Shown here in pieces: positions 45,526 to 56,870 of a stretch of DNA of 64,000 nt. Both the position numbers and the translations under genes were made by a program. Origin of the DNA: Corylus avellana (Eukaryota; Streptophyta; Magnoliopsida; Fagales; Betulaceae); NCBI RefSeq assembly GCF_901000735.1, contig NC_081542.1, positions 27,419,093 through 27,483,092 of the forward strand, written 5' to 3'. The notes beneath the pieces were generated by a model that ran no database searches, had not been told where the DNA came from, and was given only the letters and a program-made list of their open reading frames with translations. The stretch's first letter is position 1, and each line of letters opens with the position of its first letter.

Positions 45526-46938
45526 ATGAGAGGTCGTCGTTCTTTGTCTTTTCCATTAATTTCTTGCGACCTTGAAATTGAACGCACCCCTAGACAAATT
45601 AGATCCCAAAATAACTCTAATTTGCTAGAAGAGCGTTCCACTGAGACCATGGGGGACGGTAACCACGTAGCATTGCAAGATCACTATCTTCCTACCACTT
45701 AAACTACTCCCACATGTCTGCGGTTGCCGGAAATTACGGCAACCCATTATGAAATTAAGCCCAGCACTATACGAAGTTTACCTTCTTTCCTAAGGCTTAG
45801 TACTGAAAATCCTTATGACTTCCTCAGTGATTTCGAAGCAATTTGTGATACCACTAAAATGAACGGATTCACTGAGGATGCCCTAAGGATGCGTCTTTTT
45901 CCTTTCTCCCTCAAGGAAAAAGCCAAACATTGGTTCCAGTCCTTAACACCCAATTCTATCACTTCTTGGGCTCAATTGCAACAATAATTTCTTAAGAAGT
46001 ATTACCCCATAGGAATGACCAATGACACTAGGAGAGCCATTACTACCTTCTCCCAATATGAGGGAGAAGATTTTCATGAGACTTGGGATAGGTTACAGAG
46101 CTTGCTTAGATCATGTCCACACTACGCTGTCCCAAAATGGCAGCTAGTGCAGTGTTTTTATGATGGCCTAACCGAGTCCAATAGAAAAATGGTAGATGTA
46201 TCATGTGGGGGAACTTTCATGTTAAAAAGTGAAGATGAAGCATGGGCTATGTTTGAAAATTTGAGTAACAATTCTCTTCAACTGGTCTCCACCAGACGAA
46301 GGGCACCAGCACCTAAAGCACTCAAGACAGGGAGTTTGTATGAAGTAGGCCATTCCCCAAACATGGCTAACCAAGTAGTTGAGGCTATCACCAAGAAGCT
46401 AGACCAATGGATGACTGCTGGTTTTGCTCCTCATACTATCCACATGCACACACCACATGAATCTTGCTCATTTTGTTCAAGTTCTATGCACCATGTAAAT
46501 AACTGCTATCTTGCTGGAAATTTTAGTGATGTTGGTAATGAGCAGGTTAATGCAGCTTTCTTCCGACCGGGTAATGATCCATATTCCAATACTTACAACC
46601 CCAGGTGGAGAAATCATCCAAATTTCTCGTGGAAGAATTCAAATTCGGGCAACTCAGCCCTAGGGCCACACAATCAAGCTCAATCCAACGGGCAGCCCTA
46701 CCAACCTCATTCCACTTATCGGCCTCCACAGCAGCACTACCAGTCTCCCACAGAGTCTAATTTTGAGGATCGGATGCTAAAAGCAATGAGTGAGCTGACC
46801 AGCGAGATAAAGCAGTCAGTCAAGGCTCAAGAGGAGATAGTAAACTCACATACCAAATCCATTGCCAAGCTGGAAGCTCAAGTTGAACAACTTGCCAACA
46901 CCCTCAACAAAAGGGATGAAGGAAAGCTTACAAGTTAG
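45526..46938 (+). pseudogene. Athila-type gag
   Basis: A single frame begins MRGRRSLSFPLISCDLEIER, a typical Athila gag start, and runs through the retrotransposon gag fold (FLSDFEAICDTTKMNGFTED; LFPFSLKEKAKHWFQSL; KYYPIGMTND) to a zinc-knuckle-like CSFCSSSMHHVNNC near codon 325, then an Asn/Pro/Gln-rich tail and a coiled-coil-like end (SELTSEIKQSVKAQEEIV). In-frame stops at 45700-45702, 45985-45987 and 46936-46938 break it. Several stops are one C-to-T step from Gln codons, as expected from decay of methylated cytosines. The frame continues into protease without a shift. Confidence 0.85.
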
Positions 46939-48321
46939 CCAGTGGTAAATCCTAAGGGGCACTACATGGTAGATGAGGGCACTTCATACTATTAGCAAGT
47001 TCAAGCCATCACCACATTGCGGAGGGGAAGAATAGTTGACAAGCATGTGGAGGAGAAGAAGGATGAGCAAAATGAGACCCCATAGAATCTGCATCAGGAC
47101 AAGGATAAACAAGTAAGCATCGAGGCATCTTCATCATCTGCCCCCACTCCTGAGGTACCATATGAGCCTAAGGCCCCCATCCCAGAACGTCTCAAGGCAC
47201 CCTCCCACTTCGGGAAACAAGGAGAGAAGATACAAGACATGATGGAAACATTCAAGCCGGTTCAAATCAACATCCCACTCCTTGATGCCATCAAGCAAAT
47301 TTCAACTTATGCAAAATTTCTCAAGGACTTGTGCACTCAAAAGAGGAAGAATCAGAAGCACATTCCCAAGAAGGTCATTCTCACCGAGCAAGTAAGCTCT
47401 TTGATTCAGCATAACACTCCTCCAAAGTTCAAAGACCCTGGAGCACCTACAATTTCATGCGTCATCTAAAACATTGAGATTGAGAGAGCTCTCCTCAACT
47501 TAGGAGCTGGTGTTAATTTGCTTCCATACTCGGTATATTAGAAACTGGGCCTAGAGGAATTGAAACCGACAAGTACTATCTTGCAATTGGCTGACCGCTC
47601 GATCAAGAAACCCCATGGGATTGTGGAAGATGTCATTATCAAGGTGGACAAGTTCTATTATCTAGTTGACTTTATAGTTCTGGACACAGAACCGGTCCCA
47701 AATCCAGAGAAGCATATTCCTGTCATCCTTGGGCATCCTTTCCTTGCCACAGCCAATGCATGCATCAATTTCTGGACCGGAGTAATGAAGATCTCTTTTG
47801 GGAATATGAAGATCAGATTGAACATCTTCAATGCCTTCCAGAATGCGCCTGATCAGAATGCATGGTTCTTCTTGGATGACATTGGAGAAACTGTTGAAGA
47901 CCCACCTCCTGATCCTCTATCTGAAGTTCCATCATGGAGCAACCCACCGAAGCCTATGCCTCTCACTCCAAGTATTCCACCACCTGATGACAACCCCACA
48001 TGGGACATATTTCATTCAGAGGTTGCTGAAGTGGATTTCATTGGGGTCGAAATTTTTTTGGCAAATTTCCTAGCTACCCCAGTTTTTGAGAACTCCCATA
48101 GAGACAAGAGGTTGATCATGAAACCAATTCAGGACAAATACCCTGAACATCACCATAGAGAGCATCAAGACCTATTAGCTGGGAGAAGCAGTTTCGGGAT
48201 GTTAAGAAGAATCTTCTTCCTTGTGGAGTGCTACATGATCATAAAGAAGAAGGGATGGAAGAACTTGATTAGACTTCTGAAGGATCGAGGTAAGATCCTT
48301 CGAGACTCAGACTTACATTGA
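46939..48321 (+). pseudogene. Athila-type aspartic protease region
   Basis: Same frame as gag, with more stops at 46993, 47083, 47467 and 47539. It shows the Athila protease neighbourhood: NIPLLDAIKQISTYAKFLKD, then the active-site block ALLNLGAGVNLLPYSVY, then LQLADRSIKKPHGIVEDV and IPVILGHPFLATANACINF. Relatives have D-L-G-A-S; here it is N-L-G-A-G, so the catalytic Asp is lost. After a linker the frame ends at 48321 where reverse transcriptase would normally begin; RT never appears. Confidence 0.82.
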
Positions 48322-49233
48322 GAAATACCTCATAGGATCAAGCGCAAGCCCTGTGCGCTCGACTCCTCATTCCACCAGGGTACATGATCTCCATCCAGGT
48401 TTATTTTATCCATTGTTGCTTCATTCTTTGTTTATATTTTTACAACAATGTGTGCACTTGATTGGTATTTGGTTGGAGTATCACTTGACATGTGTTTTTG
48501 CATTCAAGTTTGGGGGAATGATATGCCCACATCTGCTCATTCAGGTATTTCTGTACTCTTGATCTTATTCTTTAGTTCTATACATACATTGGGGACAATG
48601 TATGATTCAAGTTGGGGGGTATGGAAAAACAAAACACAGTCCATTATTATTGTTATGTCATTCCTAAGCATATGGTTGAGCTTTGATTTTGGTTTGAAAT
48701 TCATTGGTAGGCTTAAAGTTGTGAACACATAATCATATGACTTATGAATTTGAGTCTTATTACTTACTTTTGGCAACATAAGATGCTTCTTGTTTCAATT
48801 TAAATCTATCTTGAGCACACTAGCACATGTCTGTGAGGTATGAATTTTGAGACCAATTATGTTTGTTTTCAATATCTTGAATTCTGTTGGGTGACATATT
48901 GGGTGAATAACTTTGGCATGCTATAAAAATAAATAAATAAATAAATAAAATCAAATTTCAATTTTTTGCTGAGTAACCGGACCTCTTGCCTCATTAAGCA
49001 GTGAGTGTTCGTATCAAAAAGTAAAAATTTTGGGTTGATTAATAAAATGGCTAGCTTAGCTTTGTAGCCTTTTTGACTCTAGTTAGTAAGTCCTTAGGGA
49101 TATCTTCACACCTAATGCCCTAAAGCTATTTGGTTTGGGAGACATTGGCCTAACACTCGATATATGGGTCAACTAGAAAGCTTAAGGGAGCTAAGCATTG
49201 CAAAGCCTACAAAAAAAAAAAAAACAAAAAGAG

Positions 49234-49264
<31 letters not shown>

Positions 49265-49880
49265 TATATGCCTTGGTTGTTTCATTTCATATGAAGTCCA
49301 ATGAATTCTGAGATGTTGATTCTTTCATATTGGAATTATTTTGAAGCCGTTCACTTTGCACTAATTGAAATTTGTGTATCTCAATCTGCCATTATATATA
49401 TGTGTGTGTGTGTGTATGCCTTGGTTGTTTCATTTGATATGAACTCGAATGAATTCTGAGATGTTGATTCTTTCATATTGGAATTATTTTGAAGCCCCAT
49501 AATTATGTGTTAGTTCACTTTGCACTAATTGAAATTTGTGTATCTCAATCTGCCATTGGTAAGTGATTTGACTTATAACTCCTTGGAATTTTGAAGATGG
49601 AGTTTTTAATTTTAAGCTTGCTAAGGAATGAGAACCATTATTTTTGTGATGCTTTATCCTTTTGAATGACATAATGATGACAATGTTTGTGAGTATCATT
49701 CCTGAAAAACCCTCACGAGACTTCACTCGTCCTCTAGGGAATTCCTAAGGGTTTAAAAGGCTTGCTGCATACACTAAATGCAACCGTACATCTCACGAAA
49801 GCTGGATTTATCTTTTTAGTTTTCACTTTATTTTCTGTTTTATATTGCTAAGGGACTAGTAATATGTAAGTTGGGGGGTG
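48322..49880 (+). other. Non-coding 3' region of the Athila-type element
   Basis: Holds words typical of the post-polyprotein region of Athila elements: a T-T-G-G-G-G-G-A-A-T-G phrase near 48510 and ACATTGGGGACAATGTATGA (about 48585) followed by TTCAAGTTGGGGGGTA. It contains a 148-bp duplication at 49270-49565 and TA/TG microsatellites. It ends in the polypurine tract AAGTTGGGGGGTG at 49868-49880. No envelope-like frame is supported. Confidence 0.6.
49270..49565. repeat. Tandem duplication, period about 148 bp, two units
   Basis: GCCTTGGTTGTTTCATTT starts units at 49270 and 49418. Both run to ATTTGTGTATCTCAATCTGCC and are separated by a TA/TG microsatellite. The second unit has about 15 extra bases. 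Confidence 0.85.
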
Positions 49881-51225
49881 TGATAAGTGCCCAATGTTGC
49901 ACATTCAAGCCCCTTAATTTACATATGTTAATTCTTTAGCATTGTTATTTGTTTGATTGTTTTTGTGCTTCTGGTCTCATTTGACAAACCATTGGAAATT
50001 GGGCTTAAAAGGACAACATTCTGAGCATTCTGGATCTAGGATCGAGCGCACCTGTGCTCGAGCGTAAGCGGCCAAGGATCGAGCGCATGACTGCGCTCGC
50101 GCACATATCAGCTAGGCTCAAGCGCACATAATCTCGGATCGAGCGCACACGGGCGTACAGTGCACGGCAAGAATCCTTTTTCAGCTTGGACTTGGTTTTC
50201 AGTATCCCAATTGAACTAGGAGACTGACTTCCGATTTTCTGAGGATTTCTAGGGTTTTAGGGTTTTCCAAGTCCCTATAAATAGAGCTCTAAACATTGTA
50301 AACAGACACACCGCTTCCTAGAGCTAGAAATCAGAAAATTGTCTTTGGAACTTATAAGATCATGAGCGGCTAAACCCCTTCGTGTAGGGTGTTGATGTAA
50401 CCCTATCCAAGTACAATGGTTTGATTGTATTTAATTTCTAGAATTTCAATTTATGCTTGTTGATTGTATAACTATGAGAATTGCTACCTTTTGATTCTGT
50501 TCTTAATTATTAAATGCAATTGTTCTTAAATTCCAAAATCCATATTTGTGAAATTCTTCTCTTGTCTTAGAAAGTATTTTACTTTTATTGAAATCAAATC
50601 ATTCTTGTTTTTTGTGATTATAAGGATGATGGTTATACAATAGGTTTAATTGACATATGATCAATAGAATTTGATAGGCCATGCCTAGGGAAGACGGATT
50701 GTACTACACCCTAGTTTAGTATAATTTAGGTAGACAGTCCGTGCCAACCGAAGATGAGTTACACTTATTCATTGATTGTATGTATCATGTTAAAGAATTT
50801 GATAATTTATACCTAGGGAAGACGGGTTGTACCGCATCTTAATGGTTAGGTGGACGATCCATGCCAACCGAAGATAGATTATGCTTATTCTTTAATAAGA
50901 TAGTTTCATGTTTATTTATAACATGCATAGAATGAATTTCTGGGATTAATTATGATTAACCATTGTTGTGCGGATAGAGGTGAAGTTAATACCCTACACT
51001 CTCGCTCTTATTTTAAATTTCTTTTATTTTTATGCACTTTAGTTTTAAAGAAAATCAAATCAAATATCTTTTTAATTAAGTTAATTTTAATTTTTCAAAT
51101 TTGATAATAAAACCCCTGCAGTCCTTGAGGTTCGAGACCCTCAATATAGTTCTATCCTACAGGATTCGTACTATTACGAGTGGTAATTTTTAATTGATAT
51201 TTTTGGTCACAAAAATACCACATCA
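49881..51225 (+). repeat. 3' LTR of the Athila-type element (1345 bp)
   Basis: Starts TGATAAGTGCCC after the polypurine tract and ends CACATCA before the ATGGT target duplication. TATA-like CTATAAATAG at 50275-50284. Identity with the 5' LTR is high, apart from the T run and a small deletion, so the insertion is fairly young. Confidence 0.92.
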
Positions 51226-53432
51226 ATGGTAACTGGTGCTCATCTTGAGTGTGGTTCCTTGCATTCTAAACAATTCCTTCCAAAATGCACTAGTAAAAGT
51301 AAGGTCACAGTAAGAAACTATGAATGTAGGCATACCATGTAGCTTAATGATATAAGTAACAAAGAGCTAAGCAATCTTGAATGTAGTGTAAGGACGAGCC
51401 AAAGAGGTTGAATGACTGTACTTAGACATTCTATCCACCACCACTAAGACTACAGAATGTCTATTGGAGAGGGGTAATCCTTCCACAAAGTCCATAGATA
51501 TATCAAACCAAATCTGGAGAGGAATTGGATAGGGTTGCAGCAATCCAGCAGGAGATGTGTTCTCATGCTTAGTTTTCTGACAAATTTCACTTCCTAATAA
51601 ACTATTTAAGATCATTCTTCATTCCCTTCCAAAAAAAATCCCTTGTTGCCCTCTGCATTTTTCTTTCATAACTAGAGTGACCTGCAAGCTGATCACCATG
51701 AACAAAAGATAAGACTTGAGCCTTAATGATTGGATCATCTCCTAGGTAGAGTATATTTTTGTAGAACACCAATCCATCTCTGTAAGCATATATACTGGTA
51801 TTCAATTGATTATTTAGTCACTTAGTAACCAACTCCTTCATTAGTAAGTCATCCTTATAATGTTCTTTCAACTTAGCAACCCAATCCAAGGTGGGAATTG
51901 ATAAAATAGCAATGGAGATCTTTTCTGTCTAGTCTTCTCTTCTAGATAGACCATCTGCCACTCTATTGTCAATATCCTTCTTAAACTGCACTATAAAATC
52001 ATAACCTAACAACTTTGTACCATTTCTGTTGGAAAGGAGTTCTAACCTTCTGTTCTAGCAAGAACTTCAAGCTTTGTTGGTCAGTTTTGACAACAAAACT
52101 TTGCCCTAATAGGTAAGGTCTCCACTTTTGGATTGCAGTCACCAATGCCAATAACTCTTTCTCACAAGTGGACATGAGAAGAGCTCTTTCTTTCAAGGCT
52201 TTACTCAAATAGGCAATAGGTTTACTATTTTGAATCAAAACTACTCCTAACCCAACTCCACTTGCATCACATTCATTGACAAAGGGTTGAAAAAAGTTTG
52301 GCAAAGCTAGGACTAGAGCTTCAGTTACTGCAGCTTTCAGGTTTTGAAAACCCTCCTTGGCAGCTTCATCCCACTTGAATACTTTCTTTTTCAACATAGA
52401 AGTTAAGGGAGTAGTAATTGATCCATACCCTTTTATAAACTTCATGTAGTAGCTTGTTAAACCCAAGTATCCTCTTAAGGATTTGATGTTACTTGGAAAT
52501 AGCCAATCCACCATTGCCTGTATCTTGCCTGGATCAGCTTTCACCCNNNNNNNNNNNNNNNNNNNNNNNNNNNNNNNNNNNNNNNNNNNNNNNNNNNNNN
52601 NNNNNNNNNNNNNNNNNNNNNNNNNNNNNNNNNNNNNNNNNNNNNNAAGATGTCTAAGGTCATGTGTAAATGGTTTCTGTGGTTGTTTACATCCTTACTA
52701 AATACAAGAATGTCATCAAAGAATACCAAAATGAACTTCCTAAGGTGAAGCTGAAAAATATAGTTCATTAAGCTTTAGGAGGTAGAAGGTGCATTAGTTA
52801 AACCAAATATGGCATAATCAAGAATGCATAATGGCCTTCATGTGTCCGAAAGCAGTCCTAGGAATATCATTTTCAACCACTTTAATTTGGTGATAACCAG
52901 ATCTCAAATCTAATTTAGAAAAAATGGTAGCCCCCACAGCTCATCCAACAATTCACCTACAACAGGAATCGGAAACCTATCTTTAATAGTTATCTTGTTA
53001 AAAGATCTGTAATCCATGCACAGTCTCCATGTTGCAGCAGCTTTCCTCACCAGGATCACTGGAGAAGAAAAGGGGCTAGTGTTGTGTCTAATCACACCAG
53101 ATTGCAGGAATTCCATGACTATCTTTTCAATTTCTTCTTTCTAATAGAATGGATATCTGTAAGGCCTGACTAACACAGGCTGCACACCTTCTTGAGGGTA
53201 ATAGCATGATCATATGATCTGTTCGATGGTAGATCAATAGATTCTTTTAAAATATCCTTAAACTCCTCAAGGATATCATCCAACACTCTTGGATTTTGAA
53301 TTCTCTTCTGCTCACCAATATTGTTTAGCTTTTGGGATTGATCCTCAGTCTCAATCAATTGTAATAGCACACACTTATTTCCTTTTTTCAACCATCTAAA
53401 TGAGCTTTCATCTTCTAAACTCCATTTAGAAC
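51226..53432 (-). mobile_element. Ty3/gypsy element, main part (RT, RNase H, integrase), split and mutated
   Basis: Continuation of the element cut at 43705. Read on the minus strand from 53.4 kb leftward it gives a linker (53170-53391), RT start with SSPVILVRKA and MDYRSFNKITIKDRFPIP (52910-53116), the RT active site FFDDILVFS (about 52700-52770), a gap, RT thumb/RNase H (51999-52544; F-V-N-E-C-D-A-S-G-V-G-L-G and KPIAYLSKAL), integrase zinc region (51602-51805) and integrase core start with WFDISMDFVEGLPLSN (51367-51615). Stops and frameshifts separate them, so it cannot encode a complete polyprotein. The right end is cut at 53433 by a CACTA-like element, so no 5' LTR is seen. Confidence 0.88.
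52547..52646. other. Assembly gap (100 N)
   Basis: Gap inside the gypsy reverse transcriptase, between the active-site block and the thumb/RNase H. Confidence 0.98.
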
Positions 53433-54926
53433 CACTACAAAAATTATGTGGGTTAGTAACAGTGGTTTAGTAACGTGTCACTAGGGTTAACACGTTACTA
53501 AATTTTAGTAACATGTATATAGTAACGTGTCTGGCGTGTTAGGAATTTGATTGTTGCTAAATCCCGTTTAGTAACGTGTTAAGACTGACACGTTACTACT
53601 TAGTAACGTGTCAAAAACTGACACGTTACTAATACTTAGTAACGTGTCAAAAATTGACACGTTACTAAGTAGTAACGTGTCGATTTATGGCACGTTACTA
53701 AGTATTAGTAACGTGTCATAAACTGACACGTTACGATTTTGTGCATAAAAAAAAAAAAATTTTCAAAAAAATTAATTTCTCCAAATTTTGTTTATTTGTA
53801 CACACCTGATCATACATCATAAATTGCTCTCACCATACATCATCAATTGCTATCAACATACATCCATTTCTCAAGTCCTATCCCAACATTCCCCACAACA
53901 TATATCCATTTCATGTCCACAAAAATTGATATATATATACAATAACATTGTTGTATATTACGTCATTGTCCACAAATAAATTATAACTATATACATATAC
54001 ATTAACAAAACCTTAAACATACAAGTTAAGTGATTCTCGAGTACATTATGTATAAACACCCCAACAAAAAATCTGGTGAACACCATCATAACGGGTTGAC
54101 TTCTCCGCACTCACTGCAAATGATTACACAACAATTAGTCAGCAAACAAACACTCGAACAATCAATCAGGAATCATCAAGTCCTAAGCGACTAACTTCGT
54201 CAAACTATACAAACGTCATACTCAACAATATTTAACAGTAGTGAAGTGAATAAACAAACGATAAATAACTTCAACGCTATAGCTACACTGCCAACACACA
54301 CCTTAGAGTACAACGCTATAGTTTCAATGATAATCCAAACTGTGAAAATGATCTAAAATTACAAAGCATATATATGATCTACGCGTATCCAACATTTCCA
54401 CAACCACAACACATATTAATTTGTATTCCTAATTCCAAGTATTTTGAGTTAAGTATATACGCTATTTATAAATATTCGATAATAACTGGCGCGAAATAAG
54501 TCATATGTATACATACGGGCTTGCTGAACCAGTGGTACAATGTCTTGATAAGCGAGACTTTTGTCCACTCGGGGTCCGTTGTGGGTGTTCGTTTTGATTG
54601 TCATCCTCAGCTTCTAGCCTTACGTCATCTACACATATTACGGTATAAATGTGTTATACACATGCATGTATTCCAAAAACATATGAACAAAGTGTGATTA
54701 CCAAACAAATTTATTAACTATTAAATTGATAGCCATTTCAGAAGTTACTCATATTACTTTAAGAGAAACAAAAACTAATATAGTTTTACCTGGTCCGCTA
54801 GCTACTGAGGACCTCACAATCGCACGGACTGGGGATTCTAAGTCTGGTGGAGCTCTAACATTGGTCACCTCTGGCCCGGAGACATGTCTCGAGCTCTCAA
54901 GCACACGAAGTCGGACCTCATACGCC
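53433..54926. mobile_element. CACTA-like element, TAACGTGTC family
   Basis: Begins CACTACAAAAATTATG within the gypsy element. From 53455 to 53735 it has an array of at least nine TAGTAACGTGTC words and their complements, which pair into hairpins. The rest is AT-rich. Near 54750-54926 the minus strand reads R-L-R-V-L-E-S and RAPPDLESPVRAIV, weakly like the C-terminal end of CACTA-associated transposase ORFs; this reading is uncertain. The element runs into the gap at 54927, so its far end is unseen. Confidence 0.65.
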
Positions 54927-55026
54927 NNNNNNNNNNNNNNNNNNNNNNNNNNNNNNNNNNNNNNNNNNNNNNNNNNNNNNNNNNNNNNNNNNNNNNNNNN
55001 NNNNNNNNNNNNNNNNNNNNNNNNNN
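54927..55026. other. Assembly gap (100 N)
   Basis: Scaffold gap joining a CACTA-like fragment to a gypsy fragment; the true junction is unknown. Confidence 0.98.
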
Positions 55027-56166
55027 CAAAGAGCTGAGCAATCTTGGATGTAGTGTAAGGACGAGTCAAAGATGTTGAATGACTGTACTTAGACATTCTG
55101 TCCACCACCACTAAGACTACAGAATGTCCATTGGAGAGGGGTAATCCTTCCACAAAGTCCGTAGATATGTCAGACCAAATCTGGAGAGGAATTGGGTGGG
55201 GTCGCAGCAATCCAGCAGGAGATGTGTTCTCATGCTTAGTTTTCGAACAAATTTCACACTCCCTAAGAAACTATTTAAAATCTTTCTTCATTTCCTTCCA
55301 AAAAAATTCCCTTTTTGCCCTCTGCATTGTTCTTTCATAACCAGAGTGACCTGGAAGCGGATCACTATGAACAAAAGATAAGACTTGAGCCTTAATGATT
55401 GGATCATCTCCTAGGCAGAGTATGTTTTTGTAGAACATCAGTCCATCTCTGTAAGCATATTTACTGGTATTCAATTGATTATTCAGCCACATAGTAATTA
55501 ACTCCTTCATTAGTAAGTCATCCTTATAATGTTCTTTCACCTTAGCAACCCAATCCAAGGTGGGAATTGATAAAATAGCAATGGAGATCTTTTATGTCCA
55601 GTCTTCTCTTCTAGATAAAGCATCTGCCACTCTATTGTCAATATCCTTCTTAAACTCCACTATAAAATCATAACCTAACAGCTTTGTAATCTATTTCTGT
55701 TGGAAATGAGTTCTAACCTTCTGTTCCAGCAAGAACTTCAAGCTTTGTTGGTCAGTTTTGACAACAAAACTTTGCCCTAATAGGTAAGGTCTCCACTTTT
55801 GGTTTGCAGTCACCAATGCCAATAATTCCTTCCCACAAGTGGACATGAGAAGAGCTCTTCCTTTCAAAGCTTTACTTAAATAGGCAATAGGTTTACTGTT
55901 TTGAATCAAAACTGCTCCTAACCATCACATTCACTGACAAAGGGTTTAGCAAAGTTTGGCAAAGCTAGGACTGGAGCTTCAGTTACTGCAGTTTTCAGGT
56001 TGTGAAAAAGCCTCCTTGGCAGCTTCATCCCACTTGAATACTTTCTTTTTCAACATAGAAGTTAAGGGAGTACTAATTGATCCATACCCTTTTATAAACT
56101 TCCTGTAGTAGCCTGTTAAACTCAGGGATCCTCTTAAGGATTTGATGTTACTTGGAAATGGCCAAT
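55027..56166 (-). mobile_element. Second copy of the same gypsy family, partial
   Basis: Closely matches 51360-52500 base for base with scattered differences: integrase core start (MSKYSHSTSLTRPYTTSKIA), integrase zinc region (55271-55558), RNase H (55691-55909) and RT thumb (55979-56166). A short deletion near 55920 breaks RNase H (the C-D-A-S-G-V segment). It ends at GCCAAT, where a CACTA-like element starts. It may be a tandem or separate insertion, or an uncollapsed haplotype piece set beside the first copy. Confidence 0.85.
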
Positions 56167-56770
56167 CACTACAAAAAAAAGAATTTTTTGCTGGCATGCG
56201 TTTTCTAACGTGTTAGGTGGTTTGACACGTCAGAAAATTTTCCTGACAGGGCATTTTGACGTGTGTCAGGCGTTAAAATTTTGAGTATCAAACGAAAAAT
56301 TTCTGACGTGTCAAATGCAACACGTCAGAGTTTTCTAACATGTGAAAATTGGCACGTAAGAAAAAATTTTCTGACATCACCTTCTGACACGTCAAATTTT
56401 GACACATTAGAAAATTTCTTGACGTGTCAAAATTGATACATCAGTAATTTAAAAATTATTAAAAAATAATAATTTTTCTTTTTTAAAATTTTTTTTGAAA
56501 TTTTTTTTTTCATTTAAAAAAATTTAATAATTTAAATTATTTTTCAATTAAAATATATATATTTTTTTTAATTCTTTTCTCCACCGTCGACATTCTCCCA
56601 GCTATCTCTCTCTGATCTCTTCTTTTCTCCATTTTCTCATTCTCTCTCTCTTCTTTCCTCCATTTTCAAAAACTCAAACCCAAAAAATCTTAAAAAAATC
56701 AAAAACCCAAATAAAAAAATCAACCTAAAAAATCAAAAACCCAAACGTCAAACCCAAAAAATCTTCTTAT
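56167..56770. mobile_element. CACTA-like element, TGACGTGTCA family, truncated by gap
   Basis: Starts CACTACAAAAAAAAG directly after the gypsy GCCAAT. It has TGACGTGTC / GACACGTCA words to about 56440, then CCAAATAAA / AACCCAAA-type repeats that mirror the central part of the element at 14160-15346 in opposite orientation. Same family; the far end is lost in the gap. Confidence 0.7.
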
Positions 56771-56870
56771 NNNNNNNNNNNNNNNNNNNNNNNNNNNNNN
56801 NNNNNNNNNNNNNNNNNNNNNNNNNNNNNNNNNNNNNNNNNNNNNNNNNNNNNNNNNNNNNNNNNNNNNN
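56771..56870. other. Assembly gap (100 N)
   Basis: Gap at the inner end of the right inverted arm. Confidence 0.98.

Larger units (their letters stand above)
43706..51225 (+). mobile_element. Athila-type LTR retrotransposon, non-autonomous (gag-protease only), 7.52 kb
   Basis: The LTRs (43706-45090, 49881-51225) both start TGATAAG and end CACATCA. The flanks ATGGT (43701-43705 and 51226-51230) are a perfect 5-bp target duplication. A primer site (TTGGCACCATTGCCGGGGAC, from about 45095) resembles the tRNA-Asp type of Athila elements, and a polypurine tract AAGTTGGGGGG precedes the 3' LTR. The 4.8-kb interior encodes gag and an aspartic protease region in one frame (45526-48321) broken by seven stops. 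No reverse transcriptase, RNase H or integrase is visible between 48321 and 49880. It must have moved by help in trans, unless those domains were deleted earlier. Confidence 0.9.

Noticed and set aside
48353..48732. Possible envelope-like ORF of the Athila-type element
   Set aside because: Short frames in two phases without signal peptide plus anchor in one frame. The sequence matches the conserved non-coding 3' words of the group.
42370..56166. Endogenous plant pararetrovirus
   Set aside because: Domain order, primer site, LTRs and 5-bp duplications are those of LTR retrotransposons. No coat, movement or transactivator segment is seen.
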